From Nitrospira sp. (GTDB lineage: Bacteria > Nitrospirota > Nitrospiria > Nitrospirales > Nitrospiraceae): a DNA stretch of 33,384 nt. The stretch is taken from positions 1 to 33,384 of the forward strand of contig JABMDL010000040.1 of assembly GCA_015903945.1 (NCBI GenBank), in the 5' to 3' direction. This document shows, in pieces, positions 26,851 through 33,384 of this stretch; position 1 is the stretch's first letter, and every line of letters starts with the position of its first letter. A program made the translations under genes and the position numbers. The notes beneath the pieces were generated by a model. It saw nothing but the letters and a program-made list of their open reading frames with translations, searched no databases and was not told where the DNA came from.

Positions 26851-28107
26851 TCAGGAAATTCGAAGGAGGGAAGATACCTGGGAGCTCAGACTTGTAAGAA
26901 AAACTTCTTGCTGGACCTTCGTCCCCATGTCTCGGAGAATGGCCGACCCCTTCACAACTTCATCATCCCCAATAATGAGGGCGAATTGAGACCGGAGCCG
27001 GTCTGCTTGGCGCAAGTGGGACTTCAACGAGCCAGACCTGAAATCCGTGACAGCGCGAATTCCTGCCTGACGGAGTTCCTCAAGCGCTGAGAAGCCTGCA
27101 GCCGACCCGCGATCCCCGAACCCTGCGACGTAGACGGAAGCGGACTCAGAAGACGAAGCCGCCAGCGGAAGCATCATGGCCATCCGTTCCACACCAACGG
27201 CAAAACCGACCGCGGGAGTTACAGGGCCCCCCAGAGTTTCGACAAGAGCGTCGTACCGTCCCCCGGCGCCGACGGCATTTTGAGCACCGAGGCTTGTCGA
27301 CGTGATTTCGAATGTCGTGAGACAGTAGTAGTCGAGGCCGCGAACGAGTCGGTGATTCAGGCTGTAAGGGATGCCGATCGCCTTGAGTTCACCGAGCACC
27401 GAGCCGAAGTGGGCACGGGCTTGTTCCGAAAGACAATCAGCCAGTCGGGGAGCCGCCTCCGTTGCGGCCCGGCACTCAGGGACTTTGCAATCCAGGACAC
27501 GCAACGGGTTGGCGTCGATGCGGCGCCGACAGTTTCCACAGAGTGTCTCTTCGTGCTGTTTCAGAAAGTTAACCAGTTGAGGCCGATAAGCTTCGCGGTC
27601 TGCGGCATAGCCGAGATTGTTGATTTCGAGTGTTATGGACGGCAACTTCAAGTCAGACAGCATCCGCCACAGGAGCGCGATGACTTCCACATCGGCCCGG
27701 GGATCGGCCACGCCGAACGACTCCACGCCGAACTGATGAAACTGGCGGAGCCGGCCCGCTTGCGGCCGCTCATGGCGAAACATCGGGCCTGTATAAAAAT
27801 ATTTCTGCGGCAGGGGATCGGCCGCCCGGTTGTGTTCGATATAGGCTCGCACGGTTCCCGCAGTCCCTTCGGGCCGGAGCGTGATCGAGGTTCCGTCCCG
27901 GTCTTGGAACGTGTACATTTCTTTTTCCACGATATCGGTGGAGGCACCGATGCTCCGGGCGAACAGCGCGGTGACTTCAAAAATCGGCACGCGAATCTCA
28001 TGGAACCCGTAGACAACGGCCCACCGCCGCGCAGTTTCCTCGATGAGACGCCATCGGGGCGTCTCCTCCGGGAGAATGTCTTTGACGCCCTTGATACCCT
28101 TGATCAT
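26851..28107 (-). CDS. hisS: Histidyl-tRNA synthetase
   Basis: Charges tRNA-His. The 418-residue class II synthetase shows the motif 1 region, motif 2 with FRHERPQAGRLRQFHQ, the histidine-specific LVRGLDYY and GAGGRYD segments, motif 3 with GFAVGVERM, and the C-terminal anticodon-binding domain. Length is typical. The ATG at 28107 begins the family-typical IKGIKGVKDILPEE. It is expressed from its own promoter, divergent from the ThyX-like gene. Confidence 0.96.
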   Translation of the reverse strand: MIKGIKGVKDILPEETPRWRLIEETARRWAVVYGFHEIRVPIFEVTALFARSIGASTDIVEKEMYTFQDRDGTSITLRPEGTAGTVRAYIEHNRAADPLPQKYFYTGPMFRHERPQAGRLRQFHQFGVESFGVADPRADVEVIALLWRMLSDLKLPSITLEINNLGYAADREAYRPQLVNFLKQHEETLCGNCRRRIDANPLRVLDCKVPECRAATEAAPRLADCLSEQARAHFGSVLGELKAIGIPYSLNHRLVRGLDYYCLTTFEITSTSLGAQNAVGAGGRYDALVETLGGPVTPAVGFAVGVERMAMMLPLAASSSESASVYVAGFGDRGSAAGFSALEELRQAGIRAVTDFRSGSLKSHLRQADRLRSQFALIIGDDEVVKGSAILRDMGTKVQQEVFLTSLSSQVSSLLRIS

Positions 28108-28165
28108 GTCACCAAATCCGTTGCCTTCTTGCGCCCTGATGCGTCACGCCTCAGGGTTCGCGCGG

Positions 28166-28195
28166 ACTATAGCGGCGCATTCTGCGGCAAGTCAA
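28166..28195 (-). promoter_or_regulatory. Promoter of hisS
   Basis: -35 TTGACT (28190-28195), an 18-base spacer and -10 TATAGT (28166-28171), about 58 bases upstream of the hisS ATG. Confidence 0.6.
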
Positions 28196-28249
28196 CGGAC
28201 GGGACTGTCAATCCGTTCCGTGTCGGGTAAGGCATGAAGGCCGGCGTTC

Positions 28250-28278
28250 TTGCGCCGGTTGGCGGGCAAGGGTATAGT
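28250..28278 (+). promoter_or_regulatory. Promoter of the ThyX-like / TPR pair
   Basis: -35 TTGCGC (28250-28255), a 17-base spacer and -10 TATAGT (28273-28278), 43 bases upstream of the start codon. Confidence 0.55.
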
Positions 28279-28321
28279 GCGCCCCTTACACTGACAGTCA
28301 CCCGCCGATGATGGATATGCG

Positions 28322-29809
28322 ATGAATCAGGATCAATCGGGCCGCCGCGTAATCGCCATCGCGCCGATGCCGCCGGAGAAGTCCGCCTATGCCTTGGCGC
28401 GCTACAGCCGGTCGCCCGACTCTATCGAAGCCAGCATCAACTGGGTCCATGGTCATTCCTCGGAGAAGTTCTGGGAACAGTTCTACTTCGACTACGGCCA
28501 TGCCTCGATCGCAGATCTCGGCCACGTCGTTGTCTGTTTTGAAGATATCTCGGAACTCGCCGCGATCCGGCTGGAAGACGAGCCACTCTGGGACGGTCAG
28601 GCCAAATCCAGCCGGTACCAGAACTTTGCCTCCAGCCGGTGGTATGTCCCAGGCCAGATTCGAGGCAGCGAAACCGAGGCGCTCTACGAAGGCGTCCTGC
28701 GCAGCCTATCCGAAATCTACCGGCTGTTGCACGATCCCCTGATCGCTCATCTTTCTGAACGGGACCCTCGCCCGGAGTCGATGAAGCCGGCCGATTATCA
28801 ACGAACGATCGCCGCGCGCGCATTTGACGCCACGCGCTACCTGCTCCCGCTTGCGGCCAAGACGAACGTGGGCCAGGTCGTGAGCATCCGCACGCTGGAA
28901 AAGCAGATCACCCGCTTGCTGTCGTCGCAATTGCCGGAGCTGCGCGCCATCGGCGAGGATTTGAAAGAGGCCTGCCGGCGCCCGCCTGTCAATCTCTGGG
29001 GTGAGCTGAGCGGGCAAACCGCCGGGCTGAGCGAGCCCTTGGCGCCGACACTGGCGCGGCACGCGAAGGCGAATCCCTATCAAGAATCGGTGTATTCGGA
29101 TTTGTCCCGCCATGCGAAAGAGGTCTTGCGCGGGACCGGGCTCGATCAGCCCGATCGCTGGGGCGCAGTCGAGTCCGTCGAGCTGATAGACCTACACGAT
29201 CCGCTGGACGAAGTCGTCACGACGCTGCTCTATCGGGTATCGCAGGCTCCGTATCGCAACATTCTGTCGGTGGTGAAGGACTGGTCCGAAAAGCAGAAGC
29301 AAGCCACGATCCAGGTGGCGACGCAACAGCGCAGCCCGTACGATGAACTGATCAAAGAATTTCGCTGCGGCTACTCGTTCAATTTCGATATCCTGATGGA
29401 CATCGGCGCTTGGAGAGACATGCACCGCCACCGGCGATGCCAGCAGGTTCAGCAGAATTTCACGACGATTCACGGCTACGATGTACCGCCGCCGCTCGTC
29501 GAAGCAGGATTGGATCGGGAGTACCGGCAAGCGATGGACGCCGTGCGCACCGACATCGAGCTGCTCAGGAAGAAGGACCAGGAAGCCTCACTCTATGCCA
29601 TTCCCTTCGGCTTCAAGGTCCGGTGCCTCTTCAAGATGGACTACGCCGAAGCTGAGTATATCGCCAAGCTTAGGTCCGGCGTGAAAGGCCATTGGTCCTA
29701 CCGCACGATCGCCTGGCTGATGAAACAGAAGCTGGCCGCGCGGTATCCTGCTCTGGGCGATCTGATCCAAGCGACGCCGCCCGATGTCGAAGACACGCTG
29801 ACCCGATAA
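28322..29809 (+). CDS. Double ThyX-like (FAD-dependent thymidylate synthase family) protein
   Basis: A 495-residue protein that reads as two ThyX-type modules. Module 1 (about 20-220) has GHASIADLGHVVVCFEDIS (59-77) like the ThyX histidine helix. At the signature site it has RLEDEPLWDGQAKSSRYQ: the SxRY end is kept but the RHR start is lost. Module 2 (about 290-480) has HRHRRCQQVQQNF (RHR at 369-371), keeping RHR but losing the SxRY end. Classical ThyX is a homotetramer of about 220-250 residues with RHRxxSxNxxSxRY. Whether this fusion makes dTMP or does another flavin reaction cannot be told. The start codon has a weak ribosome site. The TPR gene follows after 16 bases. Confidence 0.75.
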   Translation: MNQDQSGRRVIAIAPMPPEKSAYALARYSRSPDSIEASINWVHGHSSEKFWEQFYFDYGHASIADLGHVVVCFEDISELAAIRLEDEPLWDGQAKSSRYQNFASSRWYVPGQIRGSETEALYEGVLRSLSEIYRLLHDPLIAHLSERDPRPESMKPADYQRTIAARAFDATRYLLPLAAKTNVGQVVSIRTLEKQITRLLSSQLPELRAIGEDLKEACRRPPVNLWGELSGQTAGLSEPLAPTLARHAKANPYQESVYSDLSRHAKEVLRGTGLDQPDRWGAVESVELIDLHDPLDEVVTTLLYRVSQAPYRNILSVVKDWSEKQKQATIQVATQQRSPYDELIKEFRCGYSFNFDILMDIGAWRDMHRHRRCQQVQQNFTTIHGYDVPPPLVEAGLDREYRQAMDAVRTDIELLRKKDQEASLYAIPFGFKVRCLFKMDYAEAEYIAKLRSGVKGHWSYRTIAWLMKQKLAARYPALGDLIQATPPDVEDTLTR

Positions 29810-29825
29810 CGTCCCCTCGTCACGC

Positions 29826-30863
29826 ATGAACACCCATCAGTCGCAATGTGAAACCGCCGTCACGGCCGGAGCCTGGGACACCCTCTTCACCGAGGCGACG
29901 GCGTGGATCGCGGAGCAACCGAGCGAGGAGCACCGGGATCCGAGGCCGCACTTCGCGCGGAACGTCGTTTACCTGGTGCGGGGCCGGTTTGCCGACGCCT
30001 GGAAAGCCCATGCGCAGTGCTTGGAAGTCGAGCAGGACATCGCGGCGGTACAATCCTGGGTGGAGGCCCTGGTCGAGCGGCAGCCGGACAGCAGCCACGT
30101 CCATCTCGTCAAGGGCCTGTTTCTGTCGCAATCCGGCCAGTCGGAACAGTCCATTCAGGTCTACAAGGAGGCAGCCAGGCTCGATCCCCAATCCGCCTAT
30201 CCCCATTACTTCCTTGCCCAGATCCATGAACGGGCCCATCAACCGGAAATGGCGATCAAGGAGTACAAGGAAGCCGTCCGACTGAATCCCGCCTATGGAC
30301 CGGCGCGGACCAATCTCGGCGTGGCCTATCAGGAGCAGGGCCGGCTGGAAATGGCGATCAAGGAATATCGGGAGGTCATCAAGTTAGCTCCCACCGATCC
30401 CGTCGCCCATGCGAATCTCGGCTGCGCCCTGGCCGAACAAGGCAAGATGGAACCGGCCCTGCAATCGTACAAGGAAGCGCTCAGGCTGAATCCGAACGAC
30501 GCGGAAGTCTACTTCGCTCTGGGCAACCTGTATGAGACGCGGGGCCGTCTGGACTTGGCGCAGAAGAGCTATCACGATGCGCTCAAGGCCAATCCTGAGT
30601 TTGGGGCTGCCCATTCCGCCCTTGGATGGTTGGCGTTGAGCAAACATCAGCTTCAGGAGGCCGCGGACACGTTCAGCCGGGCGCTCAAGTGCAATGAAGA
30701 GGATGCACGGGCCTATCACGGCATCGCGGAAATTTATGCGATTCGCGGCAAACGCCAAAGCGCGATGGAGAATTACACCAAGGCGCTGAAGTACTATCGC
30801 GATCCGGAAAAAAGGAACCAGATCATGAACCAGCTGTTCCAGGAAGGGCAGGTGGGGGATTGA
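29826..30863 (+). CDS. Tetratricopeptide repeat protein
   Basis: A 345-residue soluble protein. Residues 91-328 form seven successive 34-residue TPRs with the usual pattern (for example AIKEYKEAVRLNPAYGPA). The first 90 residues are helical but not clear TPRs. There is no signal peptide, so it is probably a cytoplasmic protein-protein scaffold. The partner is unknown; the closest context is the ThyX-like gene 16 bases upstream on the same strand. No clear Shine-Dalgarno is seen, consistent with translation coupled to the upstream gene. Confidence 0.88.
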   Translation: MNTHQSQCETAVTAGAWDTLFTEATAWIAEQPSEEHRDPRPHFARNVVYLVRGRFADAWKAHAQCLEVEQDIAAVQSWVEALVERQPDSSHVHLVKGLFLSQSGQSEQSIQVYKEAARLDPQSAYPHYFLAQIHERAHQPEMAIKEYKEAVRLNPAYGPARTNLGVAYQEQGRLEMAIKEYREVIKLAPTDPVAHANLGCALAEQGKMEPALQSYKEALRLNPNDAEVYFALGNLYETRGRLDLAQKSYHDALKANPEFGAAHSALGWLALSKHQLQEAADTFSRALKCNEEDARAYHGIAEIYAIRGKRQSAMENYTKALKYYRDPEKRNQIMNQLFQEGQVGD

Positions 30864-30926
30864 ACGGCCGAGGCGTCATTCTTCCTTGCTCACGGACCGC
30901 GCGCCCTCGGAAGGACCTCGGTCCAT

Positions 30927-31195
30927 GTGCGCAGGGGAAGAACAACGCCTCAGCCACTCTTGGAAAGGCAAAAAGGAAGCTCGCCGAGTGCGCACGCAAG
31001 GGCCAATTAGATTTTTAGATTGCGGGAGGTGCTCCCTCGATGCGCGCAGTGGAAGGACCAATGCCCGCCGTGCTCATGGAGAGGGAAAAGGCAAGCTCGA
31101 CGCGCGCAGTCAGGCCCCACTCGATTGGTCCCATAGGGTTGGATGAGAGGAAATGAACGTGCGCGGTGGAAGAACAACGCCTGGGCCGCGTATCT
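30927..31195. repeat. 116-bp tandem repeat, about 2.3 diverged copies
   Basis: This occupies most of the gene-free stretch 30864-31261. Units begin at 30927, 31042 and 31159 with GCGCAGGGGAAGAACAACG-like words, and an AAGCTCG word recurs at 30977 and 31093. Spacings of 115, 117 and 116 bases agree. Copies look roughly 60-70% alike over their first 85 bases. Both strands have short frames across it, none convincing as a gene. Confidence 0.65.
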
Positions 31196-31261
31196 CGCAC
31201 GGAAGAACCCATCCGAGTCATTGCTTGCGCTTCACGCTTCACGAACGCCGAGATACGAGGA
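31187..31261. repeat. Weaker inverted heptad array 6
   Basis: CGTATCTCG (31189-31197) and CGAGATACG (31249-31257) are perfect reverse complements. Right-arm units in 7-base register are GCGCTTC, ACGCTTC, ACGAACG, CCGAGAT, ACGAGGA (31227-31261). The array runs up to the stop codon of the minus-strand gene at 31262, as in the other five arrays, but its left arm is short. Confidence 0.45.
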
Positions 31262-31531
31262 CTAGAGCTCTCTGATGGCGCCTTGCAGGACGGTGATTTG
31301 TGTCACCGGATCGCCGGACGACTTCAGTTCGTCGCGGATCATGTCCTTGAGGTAGGAGGAATAGCCGACACGGTCGATCAGGAGGTCCAGGAACCGTTCG
31401 GCCGGCAACAGGCTCTGGCCCTTGAGTTCCTCGATCGTCTCGTCGCTCACCGGCACATAGCTGCTGCCGATGTGAAACACCAGGTTATAGTGCTGTCCTT
31501 TGCCGATGCGCTCGAATCGTAGCCCCTTCAC
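31262..31531 (-). CDS. Unknown small protein, 89 residues
   Basis: I do not recognise a family. The frame is open much further upstream, but the protein-like part begins VKGLRFERIGKGQHYNLVF and ends ITVLQGAIREL. Two adjacent GTG codons occur at 31534 and 31531; AGAGGGG lies 5 bases before the second, which is preferred. The protein is acidic and soluble, with predicted helices such as PAERFLDLLIDRVGY and SYLKDMIRDEL. It diverges from the helicase-like gene. Confidence 0.6.
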   Translation of the reverse strand: MKGLRFERIGKGQHYNLVFHIGSSYVPVSDETIEELKGQSLLPAERFLDLLIDRVGYSSYLKDMIRDELKSSGDPVTQITVLQGAIREL

Positions 31532-31711
31532 CACTACCCCTCTCGTTCGCTGAAGGAAGAAGCCCATTCTAGACAAGTTCTGGTCGTGAAGACAAGGGCG
31601 CTGCAGCGCTTCGAAAAGGCGTGCGTCAGGCCGTTTCCGCCGTAGACAGGCGTGCGAGCGCGCCATTATCATGGTCCTTCCTGGAGTCACGGGAAGTACA
31701 TCAGGACGGCC

Positions 31712-33190
31712 ATGGCGGCGAAAGACCTCATTGAATCGTGGATCGCGCAGCTTGACGCAGACCGGCTGCAGGTCAGCGGCACGGCGCAGGACGCTCCGAT
31801 CACGGCTGCTGAGGGCCGTCATATCCGGACGATCGGCGGACTCCATCTGTATGAGTTTCGGTTGCCCGTGGGCGTTGCGCTGCGCGTGGATCTGCCCGTG
31901 TCGATTATTCCCTCCGACGAAGGGGAGCCGACCGAGGGGATCGTCCTGCACCAGCTGGGCAACTTCATTTTATTGCAAGCGCTGGACTCACTTGGCAACC
32001 CAACGCCGTCGGTGACGCTCGTTCCCGACCAGGCCGGTCTGCTGGACACGGTCATCGGCCGGTTGAGGGACATGATTGCGCGAGCCGATGCCTACAATCT
32101 CGGTCCGGCCGAACGGCTGGCCTCCCTGCTGCAGGCGCAGGAAGACAGCCGGAACGAGGTCGCGTCCGCATCGTCCGTCTTGCGCTTCGTCTGCTTAGAC
32201 GAGCTGTCCCAGCGTCGGTACAGGCTGGCGGGCATGGTCATGGAGCTGATTCGTGCCAATAAGCGCATCCTCTTGCTCAGCCCGGACCATCATGAATCGG
32301 ATGAAATCGTGGGCATCATCGCCCGCCGGATGAAAGCCGGCGGGCTGAATTACAAAACGTGGATCAGCCGGTACGAACAGCCGCTCACCCCCCACAGTCG
32401 CGACATCAGTCTCCAGGAATTGGGGTTCGAGTCCCAAATGCATCAATTTTATGCAAAGGCGCAGGCCGAAAAAGCGTCGTTGCGGGGCAAGTACGAACGC
32501 TTCCGAGAACTGGCGCCGCTGCTGGCCGCAAAAGCGCACAAGCAGAAGGATTTGGACGAGGTGCGGTTGCTCGAATGGCGCCTGGTGAGCCAGCTGCGCG
32601 ACGTGCAGGTGAAACTGGCCGAAGTCACCACCACCCTGACCGAGTACGCGGGCCTCTCGCTCTTCCAACGGTTGAGCATGCAGGCCGTCGGAAGGAATGT
32701 GGACTCGCTCAAGCAATACCAAACGCTCTATCAGCGACAGGTCGACGGACTCAATCAAGAGCTGGATGTGGCCAAGGCGCGTATTCAGGAACTGGTGCCC
32801 GAAGCGGCCGTTCCGAAGGACCTGCGTCCGGAGTTCGACGAACTGAAGGAACAGGTCGTCAAACTGGGAGGAACCAAAAAGATCCGCGAATTGCTGGCTG
32901 CCGAGGAAGATCCGAATCGGCAGGCGTTCATCCAGAATCGCCGGCTCATGGCGGCGACCCCCACGCGTGTCGCAAGCGACCCCCTCTTCAGCCGCGTGCG
33001 GTTCGACATCCTGATCGCCGACGAAGCGCCGAGGATCGCTGCCGCTTCGTTGGTGGCCGCGGCCGGCCTCGTACGTGAACGGATCATCGTCAGTGGAGAC
33101 CTCAAGGAAATCGCCACCGCTAGTCAGTGGACTCTGGCCGACACAGTGGGTTCGAGCCTTCCCTCCGCGGCTCCCTCGACTCTTGCTTGA
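31712..33190 (+). CDS. Degenerate superfamily 1 helicase-like protein with coiled coil
   Basis: A 492-residue protein. KRILLLSPDHHESDEIV (about 205) resembles helicase motif Ia. FDILIADEAPRIAAASLVAA (about 430) resembles the Walker B DEAx motif II. RIIVSGDLKEIA resembles motif III of Dna2/NAM7-type helicases. A Walker A GxxxxGKT is missing before motif Ia, where CLDELSQRRYRLAG stands instead. The chain ends soon after motif III, with motifs IV-VI absent. A charged coiled coil (about 255-400) lies between the motifs. It may be an inactive derivative or a truncated gene. The ATG at 31712 follows AGGA by 6 bases; the 20-codon upstream extension is rejected. Confidence 0.65.
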   Translation: MAAKDLIESWIAQLDADRLQVSGTAQDAPITAAEGRHIRTIGGLHLYEFRLPVGVALRVDLPVSIIPSDEGEPTEGIVLHQLGNFILLQALDSLGNPTPSVTLVPDQAGLLDTVIGRLRDMIARADAYNLGPAERLASLLQAQEDSRNEVASASSVLRFVCLDELSQRRYRLAGMVMELIRANKRILLLSPDHHESDEIVGIIARRMKAGGLNYKTWISRYEQPLTPHSRDISLQELGFESQMHQFYAKAQAEKASLRGKYERFRELAPLLAAKAHKQKDLDEVRLLEWRLVSQLRDVQVKLAEVTTTLTEYAGLSLFQRLSMQAVGRNVDSLKQYQTLYQRQVDGLNQELDVAKARIQELVPEAAVPKDLRPEFDELKEQVVKLGGTKKIRELLAAEEDPNRQAFIQNRRLMAATPTRVASDPLFSRVRFDILIADEAPRIAAASLVAAAGLVRERIIVSGDLKEIATASQWTLADTVGSSLPSAAPSTLA

Positions 33191-33238
33191 CGCGAGCGCG
33201 GAGAATTCAGGATAATCCGGCTTCATCTTGTTTCAGGT

Positions 33239-33361
33239 GGGGATGCTCAAATAAGCCTGTGACAAGGCCGCAGCAAGCGAAAGCCGGAGGCGTACTCTTT
33301 GCCGGTACGTTGACGGGTTGAGCGACGCGAGAACGCAGTGACAGGTTTATTTCAGCATCCC
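33239..33361. repeat. Palindromic interspersed repeat element with 24-bp terminal inverted repeats
   Basis: The left end 33240-33263 (GGGATGCTCAAATAAGCC and on) and right end 33338-33361 are reverse complements at 21 of 24 positions. The 74-base interior contains a second hairpin, CGTAC with GTACG, around 33291-33309. It has no coding capacity. The layout is that of a small non-autonomous repeat, and I associate similar sequences with Nitrospira genomes. It ends 4 bases before the tRNA-Leu gene. Confidence 0.75.
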
Positions 33362-33365
33362 TCAG

Positions 33366-33384
33366 GCCGAAGTGGCGGAACTGG
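33366..33384 (+). tRNA. tRNA-Leu, 5' end only (cut by window end)
   Basis: The last 19 bases, GCCGAAGTGGCGGAACTGG, match the acceptor and D-arm start typical of bacterial tRNA-Leu. The anticodon is outside the window. Confidence 0.7.

Noticed and set aside
31535..31951. Long upstream extension of the unknown minus-strand gene at 31262
   Set aside because: It runs antisense into the helicase-like gene with low-complexity Arg/Pro composition; a GTG with a good ribosome site exists at 31531.

Overview
The window looks like the replication-origin neighbourhood of a bacterial chromosome, most likely a Nitrospira-like member of the Nitrospirota. I infer this from high-GC coding sequence, the protein types (a solitary ferredoxin-thioredoxin reductase catalytic chain, a PuuD-like membrane protein, a ferredoxin plus NuoF pair, a double ThyX-like protein) and repeat families I associate with Nitrospira genomes. 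No database search was possible, so the taxonomy is an inference.

Layout. Positions 1-4343: a possible gene start at the left edge, tRNA-Lys(TTT), purA with a hairpin-and-U-tract leader, tRNA-Ala(GGC), a 455-bp gene-free stretch with three related palindromic elements, and an ABC-F ATPase. Positions 4340-7016: a PilZ-domain gene, rarA and an alpha/beta hydrolase. Positions 7016-12588 (minus strand): folE and a PTPS/QueD-type gene (pterin synthesis), an A-type Fe-S carrier, a [2Fe-2S] ferredoxin, a solitary NuoF-type flavoprotein, a PuuD-like membrane protein, malate dehydrogenase and an unknown protein. Positions 12634-17784: a 1000-residue VWA protein with a repeated helical N-terminus, the ferredoxin-thioredoxin reductase catalytic chain, smpB, a DciA/DUF721 protein and a membrane-anchored unknown.

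Positions 17820-25478 hold gyrA, gyrB, dnaN and dnaA, all on the minus strand. They are followed by an oriC candidate (25479-25802) with DnaA boxes, an AT-rich part and a hexamer array. Beyond the origin are three small DsrE/DsrF/DsrH-like genes of lower GC, hisS, a divergent double-ThyX gene with a TPR gene, a 116-bp tandem repeat, a small unknown gene, a degenerate superfamily 1 helicase-like gene, and a palindromic repeat element abutting a tRNA-Leu cut by the window end.

Working together: the core is a replication initiation and topology block (dnaA, dnaN, gyrB, gyrA, with a helicase-loader-type DciA nearby) and translation genes (hisS, smpB, tRNAs). Around it lies an Fe-S and redox group (ErpA-like carrier, ferredoxin, NuoF-like protein, FTR). 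The most unusual signal is a family of inverted heptanucleotide arrays. Five clear copies and one weaker copy each start within a few bases of the stop codon of a minus-strand gene (purA, mdh, the unknown at 12184, gyrB, dnaN and the unknown at 31262).
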